A DNA stretch of 64,000 bases from NCBI RefSeq assembly GCF_900105615.1, contig NZ_LT630003.1, positions 496,001-560,000 on the forward strand. The letters run 5' to 3'. The first letter of the stretch is position 1; each line of letters opens with the position of its first letter. The notes under the pieces were generated by a model. It did not search any database. It saw nothing but the letters and a program-made list of their open reading frames with translations, and was not told the DNA's origin. The position numbers and the translations under genes were made by a program. Shown here piece after piece: positions 35,748-44,898 of the stretch. This stretch comes from Lacrimispora sphenoides JCM 1415 (GTDB taxonomy: Bacteria > Bacillota > Clostridia > Lachnospirales > Lachnospiraceae).

Positions 35748-36059
35748 ATGAAGGTTAGTCCAGCGTTTCAGGCATTTGCAAAAGAAGCTCCTGAGGTACA
35801 AGAGGCTTGGATGGAAATGGTACAAAAAGTGGACGGTGCAAGCGCACTGGATAAAAAGACGAAAGAACTTGCCTATCTTGCGGTGATGGCTGCCGTTGGT
35901 CTTGAAAGTGGATTGCCGTTCCATGTTAAGATGGCAAAATCCAAAGGCGCAACAAGAGAAGAAATTATTAGCAGTATTCTGGTGGGATTACCCGCTGTTG
36001 GGAATACAATAGTTAAGTCCTTACCCATAGCTTTGGAAGCATATGATGAGGAAGCGTGA
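35748..36059 (+). CDS. Carboxymuconolactone decarboxylase-like (AhpD-fold) protein without cysteines
   Basis: A 103-residue all-helical protein of the CMD/AhpD fold: LDKKTKELAYLAVMAAVG, then a His in the position following the usual redox pair, and ATREEIISSILVGLPAVGN. AhpD-type members carry CxxC four residues before that His; here the segment is GLESGLPFH (51-59) and the whole protein has no cysteine. It therefore cannot be a thiol peroxidase partner of the AhpD kind. A decarboxylase-like or structural role is possible. AAAGGAGAGGTG precedes the start. It ends the TetR operon. Confidence 0.82.
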   Translation: MKVSPAFQAFAKEAPEVQEAWMEMVQKVDGASALDKKTKELAYLAVMAAVGLESGLPFHVKMAKSKGATREEIISSILVGLPAVGNTIVKSLPIALEAYDEEA

Positions 36060-36244
36060 ATACGGCCAGATATGGAGGGAGCCGGCAAGATGGGGGGATC
36101 CTGCCGGCTGGTATGAAAAAAAGTTTGATTTAAAAGGTTTTGCCCTTTGTAATTATTAATATACCGGGGAAATATGATAAAACTTTGATAGAACTGTGAA
36201 CACTTTGTGAAGATGTACACTGTGTATATCATTGGCTTAAAAAG

Positions 36245-36904
36245 TCAGGCATTGGGAGAGCCTTCTTGAAAAGGAAAGAGAAATTCCGGGATTCCTCTTA
36301 CATAGGGAGCGATATCATACTGCTGATAGTAGATGACAATCCCCGATGGCTTAATAAAGAATCCATTGATGTTAAAGTTACCCCGCAGAAGAGATGCATA
36401 GTCATCAAAATACTGCGAGGGGGTTGTTTTCATCTGTTCTTCTATCTGCTGTTGTATCCCTTTAAAAATATATTCCGTAAATTGGGGATTGTTAGGGAAA
36501 AAGTCCTCGAGGCTCAGCTGCTTGCCGGTATTAAAGTCCCATGTTTGGGAATCCCGGGTCGTATTTCCATGGGCTCCTCCCAGATACATATATTGATCGG
36601 TATAAAGGCTGGTGATGCATTTCTTATTGTATGTTGTCTGAAAAACCGATAAAAATTGATAGCTGTTAAAGGGAAACTGATTTTTTTGTACGTACCTTGC
36701 CTGATCTACAGCCTGAGGATACAGTACGGTTCGGCAGTAGACCTCAGACTGTCTCGACCGGAATTCATAGAATTTATTAATACTCTGCGCTGCGTCGGAA
36801 CTGCATGAGGAGGTAAACTGGGGATAATGAATCGCATAGGTAAACACAGTGATCCCGTTGTATCGCATGATATCCGTCAGCGTTTTTTTAGAGATTATCT
36901 GCAT
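36245..36904 (-). CDS. DUF3298/DUF4163-type protein (RsiV-like C-terminal fold)
   Basis: Minus-strand protein of 219 residues. The layout fits DUF4163 followed by DUF3298, as in the extracytoplasmic part of RsiV anti-sigma factors and of some peptidoglycan deacetylases: Cys-containing start region, then the YLGGAHGN motif (107-114), TWDFNTGKQLSLEDFF and a C-terminal PSGIVIYYQQYDIAPY strand pair. GAGG lies 6 bp before its ATG. I see no signal peptide or anchor, so either it is cytoplasmic or the export signal is lost. It is convergent to the upstream operon and divergent from the PEBP gene. Its role is unknown; lysozyme or wall-fragment binding is conceivable. Confidence 0.78.
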   Translation of the reverse strand: MQIISKKTLTDIMRYNGITVFTYAIHYPQFTSSCSSDAAQSINKFYEFRSRQSEVYCRTVLYPQAVDQARYVQKNQFPFNSYQFLSVFQTTYNKKCITSLYTDQYMYLGGAHGNTTRDSQTWDFNTGKQLSLEDFFPNNPQFTEYIFKGIQQQIEEQMKTTPSQYFDDYASLLRGNFNINGFFIKPSGIVIYYQQYDIAPYVRGIPEFLFPFQEGSPNA

Positions 36905-37004
36905 GGGAGCCTCATAAATGGAAGGTTTGTATAATATATGGATAAATCGATTTAATTATGAGCTTAGTGGATTCACTGAGTTTCACATAGAAAAGGATGA
37001 TTAT

Positions 37005-37469
37005 ATGAAAAAACAACTAACAGTAACCAGTCCGGCTTTTGAAAACGAAGCCGTTATACCGATTCAATACACAGGGCGCGGAGAGGACATTTCACCAGAG
37101 CTGCATCTGTCATCCTTAAATGAAAACGCCAAGTCCCTGGCTATCATAATGGATGATATGGGACACCCAATTCCCGCATATAATCATTGGGTTATCTGGA
37201 ATATTCCCGTCATGGAGACAATCCCCCAAAACATCCCTCATGGATCCCATATTGCAGAACTTAATGGGGCAACTCAGGGACGTGGATACGGAAGAAACAG
37301 ATACCGCGGGCCAAAACCGCCGTTCAACTGGTCCCATCTCTATCAGTTCAATGTATATGCTTTGGATTGCATGTTGGATCTGCCAGGCAAATCCAGAAAG
37401 CGGGATTTATTGGCTGCTATGAAAGGGCATATTTTACAGGAGTGCTGTTTAGTAGGAAGATTTCGGTAA
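37005..37469 (+). CDS. YbhB/YbcL family (PEBP, Raf-kinase-inhibitor-like) protein
   Basis: Phosphatidylethanolamine-binding-protein-like protein, 154 residues. Typical features: FENEAVIPIQYTGRGEDISP, the anion-site stretch AIIMDDMGHP, HWVIWNIP, and the GxGYGRNRYRGPKPP loop. I start at the ATG at 37005 (MKKQLTVTSPAF), because the PEBP fold begins there and AAAGGATGA precedes it, although the frame is open further upstream. No signal peptide. The biochemical role of bacterial members is not established. It stands alone between the DUF3298 gene and the beta-glucoside operon. Confidence 0.88.
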   Translation: MKKQLTVTSPAFENEAVIPIQYTGRGEDISPELHLSSLNENAKSLAIIMDDMGHPIPAYNHWVIWNIPVMETIPQNIPHGSHIAELNGATQGRGYGRNRYRGPKPPFNWSHLYQFNVYALDCMLDLPGKSRKRDLLAAMKGHILQECCLVGRFR

Positions 37470-37547
37470 AACTGCAATAATACTGCAGGTCCAATCATTT
37501 ACTGGATCACGTTTTGTTGAGTTCATTTAAACCTTAGAATCATTCTC

Positions 37548-37576
37548 TTGACAATATGACGGAATAATGCTATATT
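37548..37576 (+). promoter_or_regulatory. Promoter of the beta-glucoside operon
   Basis: TTGACA (37548-37553), 17 bp, TATATT (37571-37576). A ribonucleic antiterminator starts about 18 bp downstream. Confidence 0.85.
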
Positions 37577-37593
37577 GAAGACAAGTTAATAGT

Positions 37594-37673
37594 GAGTGTT
37601 ACTGACTCGATCAGGCATCATCAAATACAAATGTCCGCATAATAGTGGATATTGGTGTTTGATGATTTTTTTT
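37594..37673 (+). promoter_or_regulatory. LicT-type antiterminator (RAT) with overlapping terminator
   Basis: The RAT core GAGTGTTACT...AGGCAT spans 37594-37618. The terminator's left arm (37617-37636, starting ATCATCAAA) overlaps its end and pairs with 37647-37666 (ending TTTGATGAT), followed by eight Ts. The two structures exclude each other: BglG/LicT-type control in front of the antiterminator gene itself. Confidence 0.88.
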
Positions 37674-37732
37674 GTCCTATTTTTATGATTGTTACTAAAA
37701 ACAGTTAATTTTAAAGAGAAAGGAGGTGTTTT

Positions 37733-38575
37733 ATGTTCGAGTTTGTTAAATCACTGAATAATAACATCGTTCTTGCCTACGATGAGAATCATAACGAAGT
37801 CGTGCTGTTTGGAACCGGGATCGGTTTCAACCGGAAGAGGGGAGATATGGTTTCAGAATCTTCTGTCAGTAAGTTTTTTATCAACGGCAGCAATAAACGG
37901 CTGGCTTCCATGGTTCAGAACCTGTCGGAAGACATTGTTTCCGTAACGGAAGAAATCATACAGTATGGTTCCAGGATATTAGAAAAACAACTTCATGCCT
38001 CTATCTTAATCATACTTGCCGACCATCTTTATTTTGCTGTTGAGCGGGCGAAGAAAAATCAGAATGTGGACAATCCGCTGCAATGGGAAGTCCCCCACCT
38101 ATATCCAAGGGAATATGAAATCGGAGGAAAGGGGGTGAAATTAATCGAGGAACGTCTTAAGGTAAAATTGCCGCCCCAGGAGGCATCCTTTATAGCCCTT
38201 CATTTTGTAAATGCACAATTTGAAAGCCAGGATATGAGTGATACCTTAAAAATTACAGAGATCATCAGCCGGATCCTGGATATTGTCAGCTACCATTTTC
38301 AATTGATATTGGATGAAAACTCCTTATACTACTCCAGGTTTATTGTGCATCTGCGGTATTTTATCATACGGCAGGAAACGCATATGAAGGACACCATAGG
38401 ACTAAATGACGAAGATTTATTGGAAACCGTAAAAATCCGTTATAAAAAAAGCTATCAATGCGCCCTTAAGATTGCAAAATATCTTTATGATGCTTATGCC
38501 TGGGATGTTTCCAAGGATGAAATTATTTATTTACTGCTTCACATCGAAAGAATAACAAATGTTACAAACAAGTAA
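37733..38575 (+). CDS. licT: BglG/LicT family transcription antiterminator
   Basis: RNA-binding antiterminator, 280 residues, the family's usual size. The N-terminal 55 residues form the CAT RNA-binding domain (VKSLNNNIVLAYDENHNEVV, GTGIGFNRKRGD). Two PRD domains follow: PRD1 with His in DHLYFAVER and the LPPQEASFIALHFVNAQ block, PRD2 ending in DEIIYLLLHIERI. The PTS phosphorylates these histidines to set activity. AAAGGAGG precedes the ATG. It should bind the RATs at 37594 and 38585 and allow read-through into its own gene and the PTS gene when beta-glucoside is present. Confidence 0.94.
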   Translation: MFEFVKSLNNNIVLAYDENHNEVVLFGTGIGFNRKRGDMVSESSVSKFFINGSNKRLASMVQNLSEDIVSVTEEIIQYGSRILEKQLHASILIILADHLYFAVERAKKNQNVDNPLQWEVPHLYPREYEIGGKGVKLIEERLKVKLPPQEASFIALHFVNAQFESQDMSDTLKITEIISRILDIVSYHFQLILDENSLYYSRFIVHLRYFIIRQETHMKDTIGLNDEDLLETVKIRYKKSYQCALKIAKYLYDAYAWDVSKDEIIYLLLHIERITNVTNK

Positions 38576-38584
38576 TTAAAACAA

Positions 38585-38610
38585 GAGTGTTACTATTCAA
38601 TTAGGCATTG
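38585..38610 (+). promoter_or_regulatory. Second antiterminator (RAT) site before the PTS gene
   Basis: GAGTGTTACT...AATTAGGCATTG repeats the RAT at 37594 (same 10-nt start and AGGCAT end). No ordinary T-run terminator follows; instead comes the structured element at 38633-38796. Confidence 0.72.
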
Positions 38611-38632
38611 TCTGCGAACTGGGGTTTATTTT

Positions 38633-38796
38633 AACCTCATAAAGTAAGTCTCCCATTTCAATACCGGGAAGGCATAAGTGGTGGGTAGGACTTACTTGTG
38701 CCAGAAGTGGTTCAAGTCCCTTCTGACAAGCTGCCATAGCAGCTATGAGGTTATGAGCAGGTAGCAAAGCGGATTGTGAATATCCGATTGACTACC
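38633..38796 (+). ncRNA. Predicted cloverleaf-like leader RNA with a T-loop
   Basis: Several perfect complementary pairs nest into one fold. Closing helix AACCTCATA/TATGAGGTT (38633-38641, 38744-38752). Arm 1 AAGTAAGTC/GACTTACTT (38642-38650, 38689-38697) with inner TCCC/GGGA. Arm 2 CAGAAG(T)GG/CC CTTCTG with the 7-nt loop TTCAAGT (38711-38717), which matches the tRNA T-loop consensus. Arm 3 AGCTGC/GCAGCT (38729-38744). A further hairpin pairs GGTAG with CTACC and CGGAT with ATCCG (38760-38796). It fills the gap between the antiterminator gene and the PTS gene. It is not a tRNA gene I can recognise. Function is unknown; a regulatory leader is likely. Confidence 0.5.
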
Positions 38797-38825
38797 AAAA
38801 ATAAAACGAAAAGGAGACTTTGTGT

Positions 38826-40709
38826 ATGGAACATTTAAAGTTAGCTCAGGAAATCATCCAGTATTGTGGTGGAAAGGATAATATTACCCAGGCCTGGAAC
38901 TGCATTACCAGGCTGCGTTTTCACTTAAAAGACAGGGAAAAAGCAGATGTGAAGGCCATACAAGCTTTAAACGGTGTCTTAGGAGCCCAGTTTCAGGGGG
39001 ATCAATTTCAGGTGATCATCGGTAATGAGGTATTAAAGGTATTTGAAGGAGTTAAGAAAGAATTGGGAGATCTGGTCGTTTCTTCGGAAGAAAAGACTAA
39101 GAAGGATAAGAAAAGAGAAAATCCGATCAACGTAGTGTTTGGTGTGATCTCAGGTATTTTCAATCCCATTTTACCTGCAATAACCGGAGCCGGAATTATA
39201 AAAGGGATCCTGGCGCTGCTGATATTTCTTAAAGTGCTGAATCCGGAATCAGACAATTATTTTGTTTTAGATATGATTTCTAATGCCACCTATTACTTCC
39301 TTCCATTTCTGGTTGCCTTTTCAGCGGGAAAGAAATTCGGAGTGAATGAACATCTGGCTGCGACTCTTGCCGGAATCATCATGTACCCTGCATTTGTGAG
39401 TTTAAGCGGACAGGGGATCAGTACGGTGAAATTCCTGTTTCTGAATATTCCTGTCATGGATTACAATTCCACGGTGATCCCAATTATTTTGGGTGTCCTG
39501 TTACTGAGCATCGTATATAAATTTATAGACCGTTTTGTACCGAGCTTTTTAAAACTGATCGTGACGCCAATGGCTTCCCTTCTGATTACGGCCCCAGTGG
39601 TTCTTGTATTCATCGCTCCTTTGGGAAGTTATGTAGGCAAATATGTGGCAGCCTTTTTCATCTCCTTATTTGGAGTAGCGGGTCCTGTGGCCGGCTTACT
39701 GATGGGAGGACTTATGTCGGTCATCGTAATAACCGGCATGCATTATGCATTTTTCCCGTCTACCTTTGATGGGCTGGGCGGCGTTGGCTACGATATCTTA
39801 CTGCTTCCCATGAGTATTGTAAGTAATATGGGACAGTGTGGTGCTGTACTTGGAGCTGCTTTTAAAATAAAAGATAAAAAGATGAAATCCATAGCATTTT
39901 CCAGTGCGCTTTCCGCATTGTTTGGCATTACGGAACCTGCTATATATGGGGTGAACTTAAAATATAAAAAGCCCTTCTATGCCGCATTGACAGGCGGAGC
40001 TGTGGGAGGAGCTATTTACGGAATCTTTCATGTTAAGGCTTATGCGTTCAGCATTCCGGGAATTACCGCTTTGCCTACTTATTTGAAAGAAGGAGAGTTA
40101 AACAACTTTATCTGGGCGTGTATCGGTGTTGCTGCTTCATTTCTCACTGCTTTTATCATAACGCTGCTGCTTCCTATGGAAGGAAAGGAAAAGACAGAGG
40201 GGAAGGAGAAAGAGGTTGATAAAAACTCCCAGGATCATGAAGGGCAGATGGTAAAAATACCGGTTGCTGCTCCCATGACCGGAAAAGCGGTAGGACTGGA
40301 TCAGGTTCCTGATAAGATGTTTGCGGAAGGTATCCTTGGCAAAGGGATCGCAATCATACCGGATGAAGGGATAGTGAAAGCGCCCTTTCAAGGACAGGTA
40401 AAAATGATAGCACCTACAAAGCATGCCATCGGTCTGATCTCTGACCGGGGAGTAAACATAGTGATCCACATCGGGATCGATACGGTGAATCTACAGGGAA
40501 AGGGCTTTGAAGTCCTCGTAAAAGAAGATCAGTGGGTAGAGAAGGGAGAGCCTTTGATGAAGGTGGATTTAGATTTCATCAGGGAGAACCATTTAAATCC
40601 CATCACTCCCATAATTGTAACAAACTCAGATGAATATGTGAATGTACTGGATATCCCTATGGATATGGCACAGGCGGGAACCAGTGAGATCCTGATCGCA
40701 TTCCAGTAA
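38826..40709 (+). CDS. bglP: PTS beta-glucoside transporter, EIIBCA (BglP-type)
   Basis: Single-chain phosphotransferase permease, 627 residues, order B-C-A. EIIB carries the phosphorylated Cys26 in CITRLRFHLK. EIIC spans about residues 100-455 with some ten membrane segments and the GITEPAIYG motif. EIIA has the active His548 in VNIVIHIGIDTVNL. It imports and phosphorylates beta-glucosides such as salicin, arbutin or cellobiose. I choose the ATG at 38826, 9 bp after AAGGAG; an in-frame TTG at 38820 is too close. It is followed by the phospho-beta-glucosidase, and control by the LicT-type protein is expected. Confidence 0.94.
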   Translation: MEHLKLAQEIIQYCGGKDNITQAWNCITRLRFHLKDREKADVKAIQALNGVLGAQFQGDQFQVIIGNEVLKVFEGVKKELGDLVVSSEEKTKKDKKRENPINVVFGVISGIFNPILPAITGAGIIKGILALLIFLKVLNPESDNYFVLDMISNATYYFLPFLVAFSAGKKFGVNEHLAATLAGIIMYPAFVSLSGQGISTVKFLFLNIPVMDYNSTVIPIILGVLLLSIVYKFIDRFVPSFLKLIVTPMASLLITAPVVLVFIAPLGSYVGKYVAAFFISLFGVAGPVAGLLMGGLMSVIVITGMHYAFFPSTFDGLGGVGYDILLLPMSIVSNMGQCGAVLGAAFKIKDKKMKSIAFSSALSALFGITEPAIYGVNLKYKKPFYAALTGGAVGGAIYGIFHVKAYAFSIPGITALPTYLKEGELNNFIWACIGVAASFLTAFIITLLLPMEGKEKTEGKEKEVDKNSQDHEGQMVKIPVAAPMTGKAVGLDQVPDKMFAEGILGKGIAIIPDEGIVKAPFQGQVKMIAPTKHAIGLISDRGVNIVIHIGIDTVNLQGKGFEVLVKEDQWVEKGEPLMKVDLDFIRENHLNPITPIIVTNSDEYVNVLDIPMDMAQAGTSEILIAFQ

Positions 40710-42239
<1,530 letters not shown>

Positions 42240-42270
42240 GATCAGAGAATGTATCAGGCTATTATAATAT

Positions 42271-42310
42271 AGAAAGAATGGCATAGCGTAAAGGCTGTGC
42301 CATTCTTTCT
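42271..42310. terminator. Bidirectional terminator between convergent genes
   Basis: AGAAAGAATGGCATAG (42271-42286) pairs with CTGTGCCATTCTTTCT (42295-42310), one G:T pair. It serves the beta-glucoside operon and the convergent minus-strand gene ending at 42327. Confidence 0.85.
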
Positions 42311-42326
42311 ATATTTATGCTCATGA

Positions 42327-42749
42327 TCAGTCGTCTAAATCGTATGTCTCTATGTTCTCAAAATCTAAGGTGACAACAGCTGAGTCAAAGGAAATTTCAT
42401 AGAGGATTAAGTAATCTCCGGCTTGTTCTATCATATCTTTGTAGCCGGGGATTTTTTTAATGAAATGTTCCGCTTTGTCAAATACAGTGCTGCTGCTTTT
42501 TTTAACAGTGCCTTTCGCCTTAATATGCTCATTGCCTGCGTGGGGAATGGTTGTAAATGCTACCTTATGATTGTGTTCCAATTCCTTTACTTTCTCATTA
42601 TCCTCAAACGTGGTAAAGAGTAACACTTTGGCGGCTTCGTCAAAGCAGAAATTTACAATCCTCACATTGGGCTGGCCGTCAGTACAAGTAGCCAGAGCAA
42701 TTTCAGTTTGTGTGTTGATCATTCGGGTGAATTCTTGTTTTGCGTTCAT
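42327..42749 (-). CDS. Pyridoxamine 5'-phosphate oxidase-like flavin-binding protein
   Basis: Minus-strand split-barrel protein, 140 residues: IALATCTDGQPNVRIVNFCF, LLFTTFEDNEKVKELEHNHKVAF, and KAKGTVKKSS are typical of the PNPOx-like flavoprotein family. Members bind FMN or F420/haem and often reduce small compounds; the substrate is unknown. AAGGAG precedes its ATG on the minus strand. It is divergent from the WYL regulator across a 97-bp region holding a perfect palindrome, so the regulator probably controls it. Confidence 0.9.
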   Translation of the reverse strand: MNAKQEFTRMINTQTEIALATCTDGQPNVRIVNFCFDEAAKVLLFTTFEDNEKVKELEHNHKVAFTTIPHAGNEHIKAKGTVKKSSSTVFDKAEHFIKKIPGYKDMIEQAGDYLILYEISFDSAVVTLDFENIETYDLDD

Positions 42750-42800
42750 AATTAATTCTCCTTTGCTTTATTTATTGCTATGTTTGCAGTATAATATATA

Positions 42801-42823
42801 ATGGTTTCAATTTGTGAAACCAT
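42801..42823. promoter_or_regulatory. Palindromic operator in the divergent intergenic region
   Basis: ATGGTTTCA and TGAAACCAT form a perfect 9-bp inverted repeat around ATTTG, directly beside TATAATATATAAT (42790-42802), which can serve as a -10. A likely binding site of the WYL regulator, placed to control both directions. Confidence 0.65.
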
Positions 42824-42846
42824 TTAAACAGAAAGAGGAAAAATCC

Positions 42847-43788
42847 ATGAAAAAATCAGAACGGCTGAATGATATGATGATATACCTAAACGATAAAAAG
42901 TTTTTCAGTCTCAAAAGCATAATGGACAGATATTCTATTTCCAAAAGTACAGCACTTCGGGATATTCAGTCTTTAGAAGAAATCGGCATGCCGATATACT
43001 CTAAGACTGGGCGGAACGGATGTTATGGTATCCTTTCCAATCGATTATTATCCCCCATTGTCTTTACGGTTGACGAGGTTCAGGCGTTGTATTTTGCCAT
43101 GCAAACGCTTAACGCCTATCAATCGACGCCTTTTCATTTGAACGTCCAAAAGCTAAAGCATAAGTTTGAAGGGTGTATATCAGAAGAACGAATAAAAAAA
43201 CTACGGAAAATGGAATTGATTTTTCGCTTAGGGAGTTACAAAAATAAGAATGAATGTAACTGCCTGCAGGATATTCTGCGCATGGCGGTTGATGAAAACG
43301 TGTGTGAAATCCTCTATACAAAGGGAGAGCTTAAGAAGCAGTATGATGTTCAGTTCTTTGATATTACCTCCGCCTATGGTCAGTGGTATGCAACGGCGTA
43401 TAATTTCCAGACGAAAAAACCCCAAGTGTTCCGCTGCGATAAAATTCATTTTGTACAGCCTAGCGATAAGTATATAGCAAAACCGCTTTCTGAATTTCTT
43501 ATTTCCCCGAAAGAAATGTTTCGGGATCATGATTCCATTGACTTTGAGGTCGGTGTTACTGCCAAAGGAGTGGATCTTTTCTATAAAGAGCATTATCCGT
43601 CAATGGAGCTATATCAGGAAAATGGGAAATATTATATAAGAGGCTTTTATAACAAAGGGGAAGAACCGTTTATCGCCGATTATTTCACTATTTACGGAGA
43701 ACGGATCATCTCGATCAGTCCAGCCGGCTTGAAAAACCTAATTCTTGATCGGTTAGATACAATAAAGAATCATTTAATTTCATTATAA
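42847..43788 (+). CDS. HTH/WYL-domain transcriptional regulator (YafY type)
   Basis: Regulator of 313 residues from the ATG at 42847 (behind AAAGAGG). The frame opens at 42814, but that part overlaps the operator. N-terminal winged helix: LKSIMDRYSISKSTALRDIQ, then a WYL domain (about residues 145-215, DVQFFDITSAYGQWYATAYN) and a C-terminal WCX-like extension ending in ISPAGLKNLILDRLDTI. WYL proteins sense small ligands or nucleic acids. Divergent to the flavin-binding gene, which is its probable target. Confidence 0.88.
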   Translation: MKKSERLNDMMIYLNDKKFFSLKSIMDRYSISKSTALRDIQSLEEIGMPIYSKTGRNGCYGILSNRLLSPIVFTVDEVQALYFAMQTLNAYQSTPFHLNVQKLKHKFEGCISEERIKKLRKMELIFRLGSYKNKNECNCLQDILRMAVDENVCEILYTKGELKKQYDVQFFDITSAYGQWYATAYNFQTKKPQVFRCDKIHFVQPSDKYIAKPLSEFLISPKEMFRDHDSIDFEVGVTAKGVDLFYKEHYPSMELYQENGKYYIRGFYNKGEEPFIADYFTIYGERIISISPAGLKNLILDRLDTIKNHLISL

Positions 43789-43810
43789 GGTTAAGGAAAG
43801 TTGAACAAAA

Positions 43811-43849
43811 TTAAAAAAGTATCGGCCCAGTCAGCCGATACTTTTTTAA
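43811..43849 (+). terminator. Terminator of the WYL regulator gene
   Basis: TTAAAAAAGTATCGGC (43811-43826) pairs perfectly with GCCGATACTTTTTTAA (43834-43849) around a 7-nt loop. Confidence 0.88.
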
Positions 43850-43955
43850 CTTCCTACATGGTGATGCCCATAAACATTTTGTTTTATCCTGCTCCGGAAA
43901 GGAGGTTCTAATAAGCCCTTTTGTACCCTAATAGAGCAAATTCCTTTATTGTATT

Positions 43956-43972
43956 ATGTAATATAATTACAT
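43956..43972. promoter_or_regulatory. Operator copy 1 upstream of the mannose-family PTS
   Basis: ATGTAAT-ATA-ATTACAT, a perfect 7-bp inverted repeat. A second, slightly diverged copy stands 40 bp downstream at 43996. Confidence 0.6.
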
Positions 43973-43995
43973 TTAAAACTAATTTAATTAATATA

Positions 43996-44024
43996 TTGTA
44001 AAATGATTACATACATGCTATAAT
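43996..44024 (+). promoter_or_regulatory. Promoter of the PTS-murQ operon with overlapping operator copy 2
   Basis: -35 TTGTAA (43996-44001), 17 bp, extended -10 TGC-TATAAT (44016-44024). Operator copy 2, TTGTAAAATGATTACAT (43996-44012), covers the -35 and spacer, as expected for repression. Its start is exactly 40 bp from copy 1, close to four helical turns, which allows looping or cooperative binding. Confidence 0.72.
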
Positions 44025-44030
44025 ACTAAA

Positions 44031-44044
44031 TATAAGCGCTTATA
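44031..44044. promoter_or_regulatory. 14-bp perfect palindrome near the transcription start
   Basis: TATAAGCGCTTATA is its own complement and begins 7 bp after the -10. It may be another protein site at the transcription start, with a central CGCG-like step similar to LacI-family or catabolite operators. Confidence 0.45.
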
Positions 44045-44109
44045 CTATAAAAAACCATACACATTGCCTATGGAGTGAAAAGGCATGAGGCATGAAAAGG
44101 AGGTAAAAC

Positions 44110-44898
44110 ATGCAGGGAGTTTCTTTGTTGGTTGTTATTGGATTGATTCTGTATACCGTGATTGCAGTGGTTGATCAGATTTCCATTCAATGCGGATTGT
44201 ATACCCCGTTGTTCGCGGCTGTGATTACCGGGGCATTATTGGGGGATTTGCCAACAGGTCTGGTAGTTGGTGCGACATTACAGCTCATGACATTGGGAGT
44301 TGCTACTTATGGAGGTGCTACGGTTCCGGATTATTTATCAGGAGCGATTATGGGTACCGCTTATGCAATTATTTCCGGACAGGGGGCAGAATACGGAATC
44401 GGTCTGGCTATTCCCATCGGATTGCTGTTAACTCAGATGGACATTCTGGGAAGGATGACCAACTCATTCTTTCAGCATTACGCAGACCGTTGTGCAGAAA
44501 ATGCGGATTACAAAGGAGTGGAGCGGGCAAATTTACTGGGACTGCTGCCCTGGGTCCTTTCCAGGGTGATTCCGGTCGCATTGGGACTGTTTTTTGGAGA
44601 GGCAGTGGTGAACGGAGTAAATGCCATTATCCCGGCCTGGTTTATGACAGGACTTAAAACCGCAGGCGCCATTCTTCCTGCAATGGGTATGGCCATACTG
44701 ATGCGCTATCTGCCCATTAAAAAATACTATCCGTATTTTATCATCGGATTCGTGCTGATTGCCTTTGGAGGCGCTACGTTTACCGTTATGGCGGCCGCAT
44801 TGATCGGCCTCGCACTGGCTGCTCTTCATCTTTCGAGAGTTAGAGAGCGGGTGGCAGTGCAGACTTTGGATGATGAGGAGGTTGAAATCGATGGCTGA
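44110..44898 (+). CDS. Mannose/sorbose-family PTS, EIIC
   Basis: Membrane component EIIC of a mannose-class phosphotransferase system, 262 residues. Family features: VVDQISIQCGLYTPLFAAVI near the start, GDLPTGLVVGATLQLMTLGV, and many hydrophobic segments. AAAAGGAGG precedes the ATG. Component order here is C-D-A-B, all as separate chains. The substrate is probably an amino sugar acid such as N-acetylmuramic acid, because the next genes are rpiR-like and murQ; known MurP transporters belong to the glucose class, so this would be a different solution. Confidence 0.93.
   Translation: MQGVSLLVVIGLILYTVIAVVDQISIQCGLYTPLFAAVITGALLGDLPTGLVVGATLQLMTLGVATYGGATVPDYLSGAIMGTAYAIISGQGAEYGIGLAIPIGLLLTQMDILGRMTNSFFQHYADRCAENADYKGVERANLLGLLPWVLSRVIPVALGLFFGEAVVNGVNAIIPAWFMTGLKTAGAILPAMGMAILMRYLPIKKYYPYFIIGFVLIAFGGATFTVMAAALIGLALAALHLSRVRERVAVQTLDDEEVEIDG

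Noticed and set aside
36080..36109. A terminator for the TetR mini-operon (AGCCGGCA/TGCCGGCT hairpin)
   Set aside because: No T-run follows on either strand; it remains only an unexplained short stem.
38700..38745. A tRNA gene, because of the GGTTCAAGTCC T-arm motif
   Set aside because: The closing helix is 9 bp, the other arms do not match D and anticodon arms, no acceptor/CCA end fits, and the position is a PTS leader. Treated as a tRNA-like structured leader instead.
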